From: Streptacidiphilus pinicola
Lineage (GTDB): Bacteria; Actinomycetota; Actinomycetes; Streptomycetales; Streptomycetaceae
Reading direction: 5' to 3'
DNA length: 64,000 nucleotides
Assembly (NCBI RefSeq): GCF_003258295.1
Contig: NZ_QKYN01000040.1
Coordinates: forward strand, 62,001 to 126,000
In this document: piece by piece, positions 17,432 to 27,518 of the stretch
Numbering within the stretch: position 1 is the stretch's first letter
Layout of the letters: every line of letters starts with the position of its first letter
Notes under the pieces: model-generated
Told to the model about the DNA's origin: nothing
The model's input: only the letters and a program-made list of their open reading frames with translations
Database searches by the model: none
Made by a program: the position numbers and the translations under genes

Positions 17432-20400
17432 TCACCCCGGCTCGCCGCCGTCGGCGGCCTCCGCACCTTCGGGCTGCGCCGGGCGCAGGCGCAGCGTCAG
17501 GATCTGGAAGGGCCGCAGCCGCAGGCGGAGCGCGTCGGCGCCGTCCGGCAGGACGGCCGGGCGCGGTTCGGCCGCGCCGGGCGTGCCCGGCGCGGGCTGG
17601 GGCCACGGCTGCTCCAGCAGGTCGCAGTCCCAGGCGGCGGCGAGCGGGAAGCCGGCGGTCAGGCGGGCCAGGGCCGTGCCGCCGCCCGCCTCGTAGAGGC
17701 GCACCACCACGTCGCCGCTGCGGTCGTCGGCCAGCTTGACCGACTCCACCACGACCGCGTCGTTGTCGAGCGCGACCAGCGGAGCGGCCGCCACGGCGGC
17801 GGGGCGCAGCGGCAGGGACAGCGCGTAGCCACCGGCGACGGCCTGACCGACCCCGGCTCCCGGGGCGAAGGCGTAGCTGAACCGGTGATGGCCGCGGTCG
17901 GCCTGCGGGTCGGGGCTGTGCGGGGCGCGCAGCAGCGAGAGCCGCACGGTGGTCGTGGTGCCGCCGTCCGCACGGGTGTCGCGGCGCAGGTCGTGGCCGT
18001 AGGTGGAGTCGGTGAGCAGCACGGCTCCCCAGCCGTGTTCGCCGACGTGGATCCAGCGGTGGGCCCACAGTTCGAACCGGGCGGCGTCCCAGCTGGTGTT
18101 CTCGTGGGTGGGACGGCGCACGTGGCCGAACTGGATCTCGGCGCTCTCGTGCTCGGCGTGGACGTCGATCGGCCAGGCCGCCTTGAGCACGGTGTCGCGC
18201 TCCTGCCAGTCGACCTCGTTCCGGACCGTCAACCACCCACTCTCTGCCGCGAGTTCGAGGTGCTGGATGAGGCGGGAGGCGCCGTGGGCGCGCTCGACGC
18301 GAACGGAGGCCAGCAGCGGTCCCTCGTCGACGAGGGTGACGCTCTCGGCGTGGTCGAGGTCGCGGACGGTGTCGCGGTAGTAGGAGTCGAGGTTCCAGGC
18401 CGACCAGAGGTTCGGGTCGTCGGGGTGGATCTGGAGCAGGTTGCCCGCCGTGCCAGGTGCGACGGCCTCGCGGTCGGCGGCGTGGTCATAGGCGGAGGTC
18501 ACCAGGCCGCGGTGGTCGACGACGACGCGGAGCCTGCCGTTGTCCAGGACGTAGCCGCCGTCCTGCGCGCGGGCGGTGACCGGGCTCGCCGGAATCGAAG
18601 CGGTGCCGGAGCCGAGGGCGGGCGTCTCGGCCAGGACGGCGGTCCTGCCGTCCGCGAGCAGTTGGCCGCCGGCCACCGCCTGGCCCGGATGGAGGAAGGC
18701 GACCTCGCGGCGTGGCAGCGGCCCGCTGTTCAGGAACCCCGGACCGCCCGGCAGCTGCGCCACCGCGTCGGCGACGATCTCCTCCAGCTCCCCGTGGATC
18801 TCCCCGTACTCGCGCTCGGCCTGCTGGTGCACCCAGGCGATGGACGAGCCGGGCAGGATGTCGTGGAACTGGTTGAGCAGCACCCGCTGCCACAGGCGTT
18901 CAAGCCGCTCGTAGGGGTAGGCGGCGCCGGCACGGACGGCCGCGGTCGCGGCCCACAGCTCAGCCTCGCGCAGCAGCGCCTCGGCGCGGCGGTTGCCGCG
19001 CTTGGTGCGGGCCTGGCTGGTGTAGGTGCCGCGGTGGTTCTCCAGGTACAGCTCCCCCCGCCAGACCGGGAGCCGCTCGTGCTCGGCCGCCGCCGCGGCG
19101 AAGAAGGCGTCCGGCGACTCGACCACCACGCGGGGCGAGCCCTCCAGGTCCCGCAGACGGCGGGCCTTCTCCAGCATCGAGGGGGTGGGCCCGCCACCGC
19201 CGTCACCGTGGCCGAACGGCGCGAGCGACCGCGAGGCCACCCCCTTCTCGGCGAAGTTACGTTCGGCGTGGGCGAGTTCGGCGCCGGTCAGTTCTGCGTT
19301 GTAGCTGTCGACGGGCGGGAAGTGGGTGAAGACGCGGGAGCCGTCGATGCCCTCCCAGGCGAAGGTGTGGTGCGGCAGCCGGTTGGTCTCGTTCCAGGAG
19401 AGCTTCTGGGTGAGGAACCAGCGTGCCCCGGCGAGTCTGGCCAGTTGCGGGTAGGCGGCGGTGTAGCCGAAGGAGTCGGGCAGCCAGACGCCGGGCTGGT
19501 CGATACCGAACTCCTCGGTGAAGAAGCGGCGGCCATACACCAGTTGGCGGGCCAACGCCTCCCCGCCCGGCAGGTTGCCGTCGGCCTCGACCCACATGCC
19601 GCCGACGGGCGCCCAGGTGCCCGCGGCGACGGCCTTGCGGATGCGCGCGAAGACCTCCGGGTGCTGCTCTTTCATCCACGCGTACTGCTGCGCCGAGGAA
19701 CAGGCGAAGACGAGTTCCGGATACTCCTGGGCGAGGGTGGTGATGTTGGTGAAGGTGCGGGCGCACTTGCGCACGGTCTCGCGCACCGGCCACAGCCAGG
19801 CGGAGTCGATGTGGGCGTGCCCGACCGCCGCGACGGTGTGCGCGGAGGCGTGCGCGGGCTGGGCGAGCACTTGCGCCAGCCGGGCGCGGGCGGCCGCGGC
19901 GGTGCCGGGGACGTCGCCAGGATCGACGGCGTCGGCGGCGCGGCGCAGCGCGTGCAGGATCTCGTGGCGCCGGGTGGAGTGCTCGGGCAGTTCGTGCATC
20001 AGCTCGTCGAGCACCTCGACGTCGTGGATCAGCTGCCAGACCTCCTCCTCCCGCACGGCGATCTCGGCCTGGCCGAGGCGGTAGAGGTGCTCGGTGCCGG
20101 CCGTCTCGCGCGAGCCGTAGTGGGTGTTGCGGCCGGCGCTGCCCACGATCCAGGGGTTGGCGGCGAGTTCCACCAGCAGCTCGACGTCCTCGCCCGCGGT
20201 GGCGGAGCAGCTGAGCAGCACGCTGCGGTGGTAGGGGTGCAGGCCCTGCATCGGTGAGCCGTTGGCGTCGTGGATCAGGCCCTCGGCCTGGCCGCCGGGG
20301 CCGCGGCTGAGGTCGAAGCCGAGGTCGAAGACGGCCTCGACACGGCGGCCCGCCCACTCCTCGGGGATCCGCGCCCGCGCCCGCAGCCAGGTCGTCGACC

Positions 20401-20596
20401 AGGGGCCGCCCCAGCTGGAGCCGAGCGCGAAGGGCTGGTAGTCGGCCGTCAACGCCTCGGCGACGGGCACGGGTTCCCCCTCGACCTGCCAGGCGCTCAG
20501 CGTCAGCGGGCGGGGGTGGCTGTGGAGGGCGGGGCGGATCACCCGGTCCAGCAGCTTGCGGATCCGGGTCTCGATGATCCGGCGGTCGTCATGCAC
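17432..20596 (-). CDS. GH38 alpha-mannosidase, distal copy
   Basis: 1054 residues, typical GH38 length, no signal peptide, so cytoplasmic. GTG start at 20596 (VHDDRRIIETRIRKLL). A beta-sandwich N-terminal domain comes first. The catalytic domain has VGHAHIDSAWLWP near residue 262 (metal ligands His, Asp) and WLPDSFGYTAAYPQL near 370, whose Asp is the expected nucleophile. Then follow QFHDILPGSSIAWVH (further metal ligand) and long beta-sheet domains. It is last in the operon and its start overlaps the end of the DUF2264 gene by 8 nt. It probably removes alpha-mannosyl units from imported oligosaccharides. A paralog is encoded two genes upstream. Confidence 0.93.
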   Translation of the reverse strand: MHDDRRIIETRIRKLLDRVIRPALHSHPRPLTLSAWQVEGEPVPVAEALTADYQPFALGSSWGGPWSTTWLRARARIPEEWAGRRVEAVFDLGFDLSRGPGGQAEGLIHDANGSPMQGLHPYHRSVLLSCSATAGEDVELLVELAANPWIVGSAGRNTHYGSRETAGTEHLYRLGQAEIAVREEEVWQLIHDVEVLDELMHELPEHSTRRHEILHALRRAADAVDPGDVPGTAAAARARLAQVLAQPAHASAHTVAAVGHAHIDSAWLWPVRETVRKCARTFTNITTLAQEYPELVFACSSAQQYAWMKEQHPEVFARIRKAVAAGTWAPVGGMWVEADGNLPGGEALARQLVYGRRFFTEEFGIDQPGVWLPDSFGYTAAYPQLARLAGARWFLTQKLSWNETNRLPHHTFAWEGIDGSRVFTHFPPVDSYNAELTGAELAHAERNFAEKGVASRSLAPFGHGDGGGGPTPSMLEKARRLRDLEGSPRVVVESPDAFFAAAAAEHERLPVWRGELYLENHRGTYTSQARTKRGNRRAEALLREAELWAATAAVRAGAAYPYERLERLWQRVLLNQFHDILPGSSIAWVHQQAEREYGEIHGELEEIVADAVAQLPGGPGFLNSGPLPRREVAFLHPGQAVAGGQLLADGRTAVLAETPALGSGTASIPASPVTARAQDGGYVLDNGRLRVVVDHRGLVTSAYDHAADREAVAPGTAGNLLQIHPDDPNLWSAWNLDSYYRDTVRDLDHAESVTLVDEGPLLASVRVERAHGASRLIQHLELAAESGWLTVRNEVDWQERDTVLKAAWPIDVHAEHESAEIQFGHVRRPTHENTSWDAARFELWAHRWIHVGEHGWGAVLLTDSTYGHDLRRDTRADGGTTTTVRLSLLRAPHSPDPQADRGHHRFSYAFAPGAGVGQAVAGGYALSLPLRPAAVAAAPLVALDNDAVVVESVKLADDRSGDVVVRLYEAGGGTALARLTAGFPLAAAWDCDLLEQPWPQPAPGTPGAAEPRPAVLPDGADALRLRLRPFQILTLRLRPAQPEGAEAADGGEPG

Positions 20597-22583
20597 GGGG
20601 GAGGTCCTTCCAGGGGTCCTGCGCGGGGGCCGGATCGGCGTCGGGGGCGGGCAGACGGAAGCCGTCGCGCGTGCCGTCGGGCCAGAGGACGTCCACCAGC
20701 AGGTCGGCGCCCTCGGCTCGGGTGGCGACCTCGGGCAGGGCGGCGGGGTCGGTTCCGCCGAGGTGGACGAGGGCGACGTAGGCGGTGCCGTGGGCGACAC
20801 GGCCCTCGGTCGCCACGACGGGCGTCGCGGAGGAGGCACCCATCGCGTTGCTGTCCCGGCCGGGCACGACGGCGGCGCGCGGCAGTCCGTGGACGCCGGT
20901 GACGAGCGAGACGAGTTCACCGGTCGCGACGCGCGCGGTGGCCCTGCCTGCCACGCAGGTCAACGCGTCGGGCGCGTCCCCGGCCAGGGCCCAGCCGCCG
21001 ATCCGGAGCGGACAGCCTGCTGATCCCCCGTCACCGGCCGGGTCCACCCGCACGGCCCGCACCTCGACGGAGCCGCGCAGCGCGGAGCCGACGGTGATCC
21101 ACGGCCCGAGGCGGTACTCGGTGTCTGGGCCGCCGAAGACGTCCCAGGAGGCGTCGTCGGGCCAGTGCGCGCGGGAGCGGGAGACGGCGGTGGCGCCGTC
21201 GACCGACAGCCGGGTGGACGGACGCCGGTGGGAGGCGCGGCCGTCGGCGTCGAGCAGGACCACGGCGTTGTCGAGTGGATCGGCGTCCGGGCAGGAGCCG
21301 GGGCCCGGGCTGGCGTCGCCGGGGGTCTCCGGGGCGGTGTGGGTGGAGTAGGCGAAGCGGGCGTAGCAGGGGTCGTCGGAGTGGAGCCGGGCCGGGTCGG
21401 CGTGGTCGCCGCCGTGGTGGACGACGCGCACCACGCCGTCGGCGGCGGTCCCGGAGACCAGCCAGCCGGGCGCGGTCAGCGCGCGGGTGAAGTCGGCCTG
21501 CTCGACGGGGAGTCGGGTGGCCTCCTCGGTCCAGACCGGGTGGTCCGGCGGCAGCGCGAGGCCGATGAAGCCCTTGCTGGCCCAGTAGGGCGAGGCGGGC
21601 CCGGAGTAGCCCTGCAGGACGCCCCGGTAGGGGCGGTGCCAGCCCAGGGTGAGCAGGCCGTGCTCGTCGGTGGCGCCGTGGCGGGTGAAGTGGTCGAGCA
21701 TGCGGCTCGCGATCGCCCGGGTCTCCCCCGGGGCCAGTGGGGTGGCGTCGAAGAGCGCGCCGGTCCACAGCGGGGCCAGCGCGGCGTGCCGGTAGGTGAG
21801 TGAGCGCCCCTGGACCAGCGGCGAGCCGTTGGCGCCGACCAGCAGCTGCTGGTCCGCCAGGAAGCGGCGCAGTCTGGCCCGGTAGCGGTCGAGCAGCCCG
21901 GCGGGGGCGGCGTCGCCGAGGATGCGGCAGAACCACAGCGGGTACAGGTGCATGGCCCAGCCGTTGTAGTGGTCGAAGTTGCGGCGCTCCGCTCCGGTCA
22001 GCCCGTCGGAGTACCAGCCCTCCCCCGCGTACCAGCCATCGGTGAGCGCGATCGTGCGGTCCAGGTCCTGCTGGAGCCACTCGCCTCCGGCGGTGCGGGC
22101 GAACGCCTCGGTGACGCCCTGGAACCAGATCCAGTTGTTGCCCGGCATCAGGGTCCCGACCATCGGCGCGAGCCAGTCCAGCACCTGCCGGCGGACCTTG
22201 TCGTCGAGCCGGTCCCAGATGAAGGGCCGGGTCTCGTGCAGGGCGAGCGCGATAGAGGCGGCCTCGACCTTCGCCTGGTTGGCCTCGGCGAAGGTCGGCC
22301 AGCGCTCGGGGCTCGCCGGGTCGGTGCCGACGGCCAGCCCGGCCGCGTACCAGCCGGCCAGGTCGTGCGGGTCGGCCCCGCCCGTGCCCGCCAGCCGGAA
22401 CGCGGCCAGCAGGAAGGTGCGGGCGAAGCCTTCCAGGCCGTCGCTGTGCGCGCCGTTGAGGCTCGGCACGCCGGGCAGCCCGATCAGGGCGTGCCCGGCG
22501 GTCGCGTACGGTCGCACGGCCAACAGCATCCGGTCCGCGGTCCGCTCCCAGTGGGCGCGGTCCTCGGCGGGCGTGCGGCTCAT
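20589..22583 (-). CDS. DUF2264 domain protein
   Basis: 664 residues, no signal peptide. ATG at 22583 with GGAGGA about 7 nt upstream. Aromatic-rich segments (GNNWIWFQGVTEAF, NFDHYNGWAMHLYPLWFC, YSGPASPYWASKGFIGLALP) mark an alpha-helical barrel like those of glycosidases and lyases, followed by a beta-rich C-terminal domain. DUF2264 proteins are found in polysaccharide-use loci and are suspected glycoside hydrolases or lyases, but I know no settled activity. Its position between two GH38 genes, with an 8-nt overlap to the second, argues for a role in the same glycan pathway. Confidence 0.85.
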   Translation of the reverse strand: MSRTPAEDRAHWERTADRMLLAVRPYATAGHALIGLPGVPSLNGAHSDGLEGFARTFLLAAFRLAGTGGADPHDLAGWYAAGLAVGTDPASPERWPTFAEANQAKVEAASIALALHETRPFIWDRLDDKVRRQVLDWLAPMVGTLMPGNNWIWFQGVTEAFARTAGGEWLQQDLDRTIALTDGWYAGEGWYSDGLTGAERRNFDHYNGWAMHLYPLWFCRILGDAAPAGLLDRYRARLRRFLADQQLLVGANGSPLVQGRSLTYRHAALAPLWTGALFDATPLAPGETRAIASRMLDHFTRHGATDEHGLLTLGWHRPYRGVLQGYSGPASPYWASKGFIGLALPPDHPVWTEEATRLPVEQADFTRALTAPGWLVSGTAADGVVRVVHHGGDHADPARLHSDDPCYARFAYSTHTAPETPGDASPGPGSCPDADPLDNAVVLLDADGRASHRRPSTRLSVDGATAVSRSRAHWPDDASWDVFGGPDTEYRLGPWITVGSALRGSVEVRAVRVDPAGDGGSAGCPLRIGGWALAGDAPDALTCVAGRATARVATGELVSLVTGVHGLPRAAVVPGRDSNAMGASSATPVVATEGRVAHGTAYVALVHLGGTDPAALPEVATRAEGADLLVDVLWPDGTRDGFRLPAPDADPAPAQDPWKDLPRA

Positions 22584-22621
22584 GGTGGGTCCTCCGATCG
22601 GGGGTGGCCGGTGTCGGGGTG

Positions 22622-25600
22622 TCAGGCCCGCGGCAGGCGCAGGGTCACCAACTGGAAGGGGCGCAGGTCGAGCGAGACGCTCCCCTGCCCGGCCGCCTGC
22701 GGCCCGGCGTCGGCGAGCTGCCGCTCCAACAGGTCCGTCAGGACGGCGCGGTCGGCGGCGAAGGCGTCGGCCACGGCGAGGGTGGCGCGGGCCCGTCCGC
22801 CGTGGGCCTCGTAGAGCCGGACCACGAGGTCGCCGCTGCGGTCGTCGGCCAGCTTGACCGCGCTGACGACCACCGCGTCCCCGTCCACCGTCACTAGCGG
22901 CGCCACCTCGCTCGCGGCGCCGGTGACCCGTCGCTCGGGCAGGTTGGCCCGGTAGCCCTCGCGGACCGCGTCGGCGATCGCTCCCGGCACCAGCGCGTGC
23001 CGGAAGCGGTGGACGCCCTGGTCGGTCTCCGGGTCGGGGTAGCGCGGGGCGCGCAGCAGCGAGGCCCGGACAGTCGTGGTGGTGCCGCCGTCGGCGGCGC
23101 GCACCGTGCGGGTGACGTCGTGGCCGTAGGTCGCGTCGTTGACGACGGCCACGCCCCAGCCCGGCTCGTCGACGTGCACGAAGCGGTGGTTGCAGGCCTC
23201 GAACTTGGCCCACTCCCAGCTGGTGTTCTGGTGGGTGGGCCGGTAGGCGTGCCCGAACTGGGTTTCCGAGGCGTAGCGGTCGGCCTTCACGTCGAGGGGG
23301 AAGGCCAGCTTCAGGAAGCGCTCACGCTCGTGCCAGTCCACCTCGGTGTCGATGTCGAGCCGCTTCACGCCGTGCGGCACCGACAGGAGTTGGACGACCC
23401 TCGACGCGCCGAAGTCCCGCTCGACGCGGACCGAGGCACCCTCGACGCCGAGAGCGGCGACCTCGACCAGGTCGCGGCCGGTGTTGCGGTAGAACGCGTC
23501 GACGTCCCAGGCGTCCCACTGGTTGGGGAAGTCGGGGTGCAGCTGGAGCAGGTTGGCGGCCTGCCCCGGAGCGACCGACTCCCGCCCGGCGGCGAAGTCG
23601 TAGGCGGAGACCACCAGCCCGCGCGCGTCGATCTCGACCCGCAGCAGGCCGTTGTCCAGCACGTACCCGCCGCCCTCGCGCGGCCGGGGCACCACCGCCC
23701 CGGCCGCCCCGGCTTCGGGCGCGGCACCGCCCGCGGGCACCCCACCGCGCGCGTGGGGCGCGCCGTTGAAGACCAGCTCGACCGAACCCTCACCGGCCAG
23801 CGCCCGCTGGGCGGTCGCGATGATCCCCTCCAACTCCTCCCCCACCCGGGCGTAGGTCTCCCGGGCCTCGCGGTGCACCCAGGCGATGGAGGAGCCGGGC
23901 AGGATGTCGTGGAACTGGTGCAGCAGCACCGTCTTCCAGATCCGGTCCAACTCCTGGTACGGGTACGGCACTCCGGCGCGCACCGCCGCCGTCGCGGCCC
24001 ACAGCTCGGCCTCCGTCAGCAGTGATTCGCTGCGCCGGTTTCCGCGCTTGGTCTGCGCCTGGCTGGTCAGCGTGGCGCGGTGCAGTTCGAGGTAGAGCTC
24101 GCCGACCCAGACGGGCGGGTTCGGGTACTCGGCCTCGGCCCTGTCGAAGAACTCGGCGGGGGCCTCCCAGCGCACGGTGGCGGAGCCCTCCAGGTTCCGC
24201 AGGCGCGCCGCCTTGGCAACCATCTCGCGCGTCGTGCCGCCGCCCCCGTCGCCGTAGCCGGTCGGCGCGAGCGAGCGGGTGGCGACGCCCTTCTCCTTGA
24301 AGTTGTTCGCCGCGTGCGCGATCTGACGGCCGCGCATCTCGCAGTTGTAGGAGTCCACGGGCGGGAAGTGGGTGAAGATCCGGCTGCCGTCGATGCCCTC
24401 CCACAGGAAGGTGTGGTGCGGGAAGCGGTTGGTCCGGCTCCAGGAGATCTTCTGGGTCAGCAGCCGGCGTGCCCCGGCCGCCTTGATGATCTGCGGCAGC
24501 CCGGCGGCGAAGCCGAAGGTGTCCGGCAGCCACGCCTCCTCGCTCTCGATGCCGAACTCCTCCAGGAAGAAGCGCTTGCCGTGCACGAACTGACGGGCCA
24601 TCGCCTCCGAGCCCGGCATGTTGGTGTCGGACTCCACCCACATACCGCCGACGGGCACGAAACGCCCGTCCGCCACGGCCTTCTTGACCCGGGCGAAGAC
24701 CTCCGGCCGGTGCTCCTTGATCCAGGCGAACTGCTGGGCCTGGGACATGGCGAAGACGAACTCCGGCTCCTCCTCCATCAGCGCGGTCATGTTGGAGGTC
24801 GTCCGGGCGACCTTGCGCACCGTCAAGCGCAGTGGCCACAGCCAGGCGGAGTCGATGTGGGCGTGACCGACCGCGCTGATCCGGTGCGCGGCCGGGACGG
24901 CGGGGGCGGCAAGCACCCCGGCCAGCTCGTCCCTGGCCGCCTGGGCGGTGGCGTTCACGTCCTGCAGGTCCACGGCGTCCAGGGCGCGGCTGACCGCGCG
25001 CAGGATCTCCCAGCGGCGGGCGCTCTCCAGCGGCAGCTCGGCCATCAGCTCGCCGAGCACCTCCAGGTCCATGACGAGGTCCCACACCGTCTCGTCGAAG
25101 ACCGCCAGCCGCATCGGGCCGAGCACGTACTGGGGCGCGTCGCCGGCCGTGGCCCGGTCGCCCAGCGGCGTCGGCTGGAACGGCACGCCGGCCGAGTCCA
25201 GGTCCGGATTGGAGGCCGCCTCGATCCGCCAGTGCACCTGCTCGCCGCCGGTCACCGGGGATCCCACCCGCACATAGGAGTTGCGCGGATGCAGGCCCTT
25301 CACCGGGGAGCCGTCGGGGAGGTGGACCAGGCCCTCGCACTGGAAGCCGGGGGTGCGCGGGGTGAAGCCGAGGTCGAGCACGGCCTCGACGGTCCGCCCG
25401 GCCCACTCGGCGGGGACCGTCCCGGTGACCTTGAACCAGCTGGTCCCCCAGGGCGCACCCCACGGCGTGCCCTCGGCGATCGGGCGGGTCGGCGCGGTCA
25501 GCCCCTCGGCCACGGGCACGGGCTCACCCGGGGTGGACCAGATCTCGACGTCCAGGGGGGCCGTCAGCGGGTACAGGGCCGGACGGATGCGCTCCCGCAG

Positions 25601-25645
25601 GACGCGCTCCAGTCGTGCTTCGACCAGTTGCCGGTCGTCGTGCAT
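22622..25645 (-). CDS. GH38 alpha-mannosidase, proximal copy
   Basis: 1007 residues starting at ATG 25645 (MHDDRQLVEARLERVLRERI). Catalytic motifs are intact: VGHAHIDSAWLWP near residue 258, WLPDTFGFAAGLPQI near 373 (nucleophile Asp) and QFHDILPGSSIAWVH near 590. Clearly homologous over its full length to the GH38 at 17432, yet diverged enough that different substrate linkages are plausible (for example alpha-1,2/1,3 versus alpha-1,6). Cytoplasmic. It lies 63 nt downstream of the oxidoreductase gene and 38 nt before the DUF2264 gene. Confidence 0.93.
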   Translation of the reverse strand: MHDDRQLVEARLERVLRERIRPALYPLTAPLDVEIWSTPGEPVPVAEGLTAPTRPIAEGTPWGAPWGTSWFKVTGTVPAEWAGRTVEAVLDLGFTPRTPGFQCEGLVHLPDGSPVKGLHPRNSYVRVGSPVTGGEQVHWRIEAASNPDLDSAGVPFQPTPLGDRATAGDAPQYVLGPMRLAVFDETVWDLVMDLEVLGELMAELPLESARRWEILRAVSRALDAVDLQDVNATAQAARDELAGVLAAPAVPAAHRISAVGHAHIDSAWLWPLRLTVRKVARTTSNMTALMEEEPEFVFAMSQAQQFAWIKEHRPEVFARVKKAVADGRFVPVGGMWVESDTNMPGSEAMARQFVHGKRFFLEEFGIESEEAWLPDTFGFAAGLPQIIKAAGARRLLTQKISWSRTNRFPHHTFLWEGIDGSRIFTHFPPVDSYNCEMRGRQIAHAANNFKEKGVATRSLAPTGYGDGGGGTTREMVAKAARLRNLEGSATVRWEAPAEFFDRAEAEYPNPPVWVGELYLELHRATLTSQAQTKRGNRRSESLLTEAELWAATAAVRAGVPYPYQELDRIWKTVLLHQFHDILPGSSIAWVHREARETYARVGEELEGIIATAQRALAGEGSVELVFNGAPHARGGVPAGGAAPEAGAAGAVVPRPREGGGYVLDNGLLRVEIDARGLVVSAYDFAAGRESVAPGQAANLLQLHPDFPNQWDAWDVDAFYRNTGRDLVEVAALGVEGASVRVERDFGASRVVQLLSVPHGVKRLDIDTEVDWHERERFLKLAFPLDVKADRYASETQFGHAYRPTHQNTSWEWAKFEACNHRFVHVDEPGWGVAVVNDATYGHDVTRTVRAADGGTTTTVRASLLRAPRYPDPETDQGVHRFRHALVPGAIADAVREGYRANLPERRVTGAASEVAPLVTVDGDAVVVSAVKLADDRSGDLVVRLYEAHGGRARATLAVADAFAADRAVLTDLLERQLADAGPQAAGQGSVSLDLRPFQLVTLRLPRA

Positions 25646-25708
25646 GGGATGGGATCTCCTGTTGCTACGAACGTACGGGGTGCGGATCAGGGGACGGTGT
25701 GCGCTTGC

Positions 25709-26800
25709 TCAGGCCACCGGGGCAGGGCGCTCACAGGTGCTGACGACCGGGAGGGCGCGGCCCTGTCCGGCGGACTCCGTCAGGGTGAGCATGACGTCCA
25801 GGACGTGGGCGGCGAGTTCGGCCGAGGCACGGTGCGGTCGCCCCGCCGCCAGTGCCTCGGCGAGGTCGGCGAGGCCCGTGCCGCGCCCGGCATCCCGGTA
25901 GCCGGCGCTCGGCTCCAGGGCCTGCCAGCCGTCGCCGCGGTTGATCTCGACGGGCCCGTCGAAGTTGTTGGGGTCGGGCACCGACAGCGAGGCCTCGGTG
26001 CCGTGGACCTCGATCCGCGGCAGGCGCGCGGCCTTGACGTCGAAGCTCATCACCAGGGTGCTCAGCGCGCCGTCGGCGTGCTCCAGGATGCCGGTGATGT
26101 GCGTGTCCACCTCCACCGGGAAGCTCTGCCCGGCGCGGGGGCCGCTGCCGATGGTCCGCTCGGACCTCGGACGCGAGGAGGCCCCCGTCACCTTGACCAC
26201 GGGACCCAGCAGATGGACCAGCGCGGAGAGGTAGTAGGGGCCCATGTCGAGCAGCGGGCCGCCGCCGGGACGGTAGTAGAACTCCGGGTCCGGGTGCCAC
26301 TTCTCGTGCCCGGAGCCGGTCATGAACGCGGTGGCGGAGACGGGCCTACCGATCAGGCCGTCGTCGACGGCCCTGCGGGCGGTCTGGGTCCCGGTGCCGA
26401 GGACGGTGTCGGGCGCGCAGGCGACCCGCCGTCCGGCGGCGCGGGCCGCCGCAAGGACGGCCTCGGCCTCCTTGCGGTCGACGGCGAGCGGCTTCTCGCC
26501 GTAGACGTGCTTGCCCGCGCCGAGCGCGGCCAGGGCCACCTCGGCGTGCGCGGCGGGGATGGTCAGGTTGAGCACGGCGTCCACGTCGTCCCGGGCGACC
26601 AGCTCGGCGACGGACCCGACGACCGCGACCCCGTTGCCCCCCGCCCCGGTCGACGCGTCCCGGGCGAGGGCCTCGGCACGCTCACGGTCCAGGTCGGTCG
26701 CGGCGGTGGGCCGGACCGACGTCAGGCGGGCCAGCGTGTCGAGATACGCGCCGCTGATCTTGCCCGCGCCCACGATGCCGATCCTCAGCGGCTCGCCCAC
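25709..26800 (-). CDS. Gfo/Idh/MocA-family sugar oxidoreductase
   Basis: 363 residues from GTG 26800 with GAGAGGGGA just upstream. The N-terminal Rossmann fold shows RIGIVGAGKISGAYLDTLAR; the family motif GEKPLAVDRKEAE carries the catalytic Lys. The C-terminal substrate domain has GGGPLLDMGPYYLSAL with the usual Asp and Tyr. It oxidises or reduces a sugar or cyclitol hydroxyl with NAD(P). Its start overlaps the end of the ThuA-like gene by 16 nt. A ThuA-type protein plus a Gfo-type dehydrogenase recalls the thuAB pair that makes 3-ketosugars, so 3-keto-glycoside chemistry is a reasonable inference. Confidence 0.9.
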   Translation of the reverse strand: MGEPLRIGIVGAGKISGAYLDTLARLTSVRPTAATDLDRERAEALARDASTGAGGNGVAVVGSVAELVARDDVDAVLNLTIPAAHAEVALAALGAGKHVYGEKPLAVDRKEAEAVLAAARAAGRRVACAPDTVLGTGTQTARRAVDDGLIGRPVSATAFMTGSGHEKWHPDPEFYYRPGGGPLLDMGPYYLSALVHLLGPVVKVTGASSRPRSERTIGSGPRAGQSFPVEVDTHITGILEHADGALSTLVMSFDVKAARLPRIEVHGTEASLSVPDPNNFDGPVEINRGDGWQALEPSAGYRDAGRGTGLADLAEALAAGRPHRASAELAAHVLDVMLTLTESAGQGRALPVVSTCERPAPVA

Positions 26801-27447
26801 AGCAGTCCCCTCTCGGTCAACGTGCGGACCTCCGGCACGTCGAAGTCGTCGGGCTTGTGCCCGATGGTCGATACGAAGACCCGCCCGGCGCCCCAGGTGC
26901 GGGTCCAGACCGCCGGCGTGACCGCGGGCCGGTCGCGCAGCTCGTCGGGCGGGAAGGTGGTGGTGGCCAGCACCTCGATGTGCGGGTCGGTGAGCATCCA
27001 GTACTGCTCGGTGTGCACCTGGAAGTCCGTGAGCCCGGCGAGGACAGGGTGCTCCGCGTGCTCGGGCAGCAGGTGCACGGTGTGGTCGTGGAACCCGGGC
27101 GGGTGCATCACGAACCGGCCGCCGGTCAGCAGGTGGTAGCCGTGGTCGAGGAACGAGTCGACGATGCCGCCGTGCCAGCCGGCCAGTCCGCTGCCGCCGC
27201 GCACGGCCGCGGCGAGGTTGTCGCACTGCTCGCGGGTGATCGTGCCCATGGTCCAGCACTGCACGATCAGGTCGGTGGCGGCCAGGCGCTCCGCGTCCTC
27301 GTAGACGGCGAGGCTCTCCGAGGTCTCGACGGCGAACCCGTGCTCCTTCAGGAAGGGGACGAAGCTGTCGCTGATCGCCACGGGCTGGTGTCCGTCCCAG
27401 CCGCCGCGGACGACCAGGGCCCGCCGGGTGGCGTTGTCAGAGGTCAA
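26785..27447 (-). CDS. ThuA-like domain protein (leftward operon)
   Basis: 220 residues. The start is probably TTG 27447 (TTG ACC TCT GAC), as no ATG gives a complete fold. A class-I glutamine-amidotransferase-like fold: ALVVRGGWDGHQPV, GSGLAGWHGGIVDSF, then GGRFVMHPPGFHDHTV and VSTIGHKPDDFDVPEV. ThuA-like proteins are linked to trehalose and other sugar-derivative catabolism together with Gfo/Idh/MocA dehydrogenases; the exact chemistry is uncertain. It is the first gene of the leftward operon, downstream of the promoter at 27519-27548. Confidence 0.85.
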   Translation of the reverse strand: MTSDNATRRALVVRGGWDGHQPVAISDSFVPFLKEHGFAVETSESLAVYEDAERLAATDLIVQCWTMGTITREQCDNLAAAVRGGSGLAGWHGGIVDSFLDHGYHLLTGGRFVMHPPGFHDHTVHLLPEHAEHPVLAGLTDFQVHTEQYWMLTDPHIEVLATTTFPPDELRDRPAVTPAVWTRTWGAGRVFVSTIGHKPDDFDVPEVRTLTERGLLWASR

Positions 27448-27518
27448 GGTGGTGGCACGCTCCCCTCGGCACCGCGCGCCGAGGCGCCCGGAGTTGGGTG
27501 GTAGTCGCTTGCCCGGCG

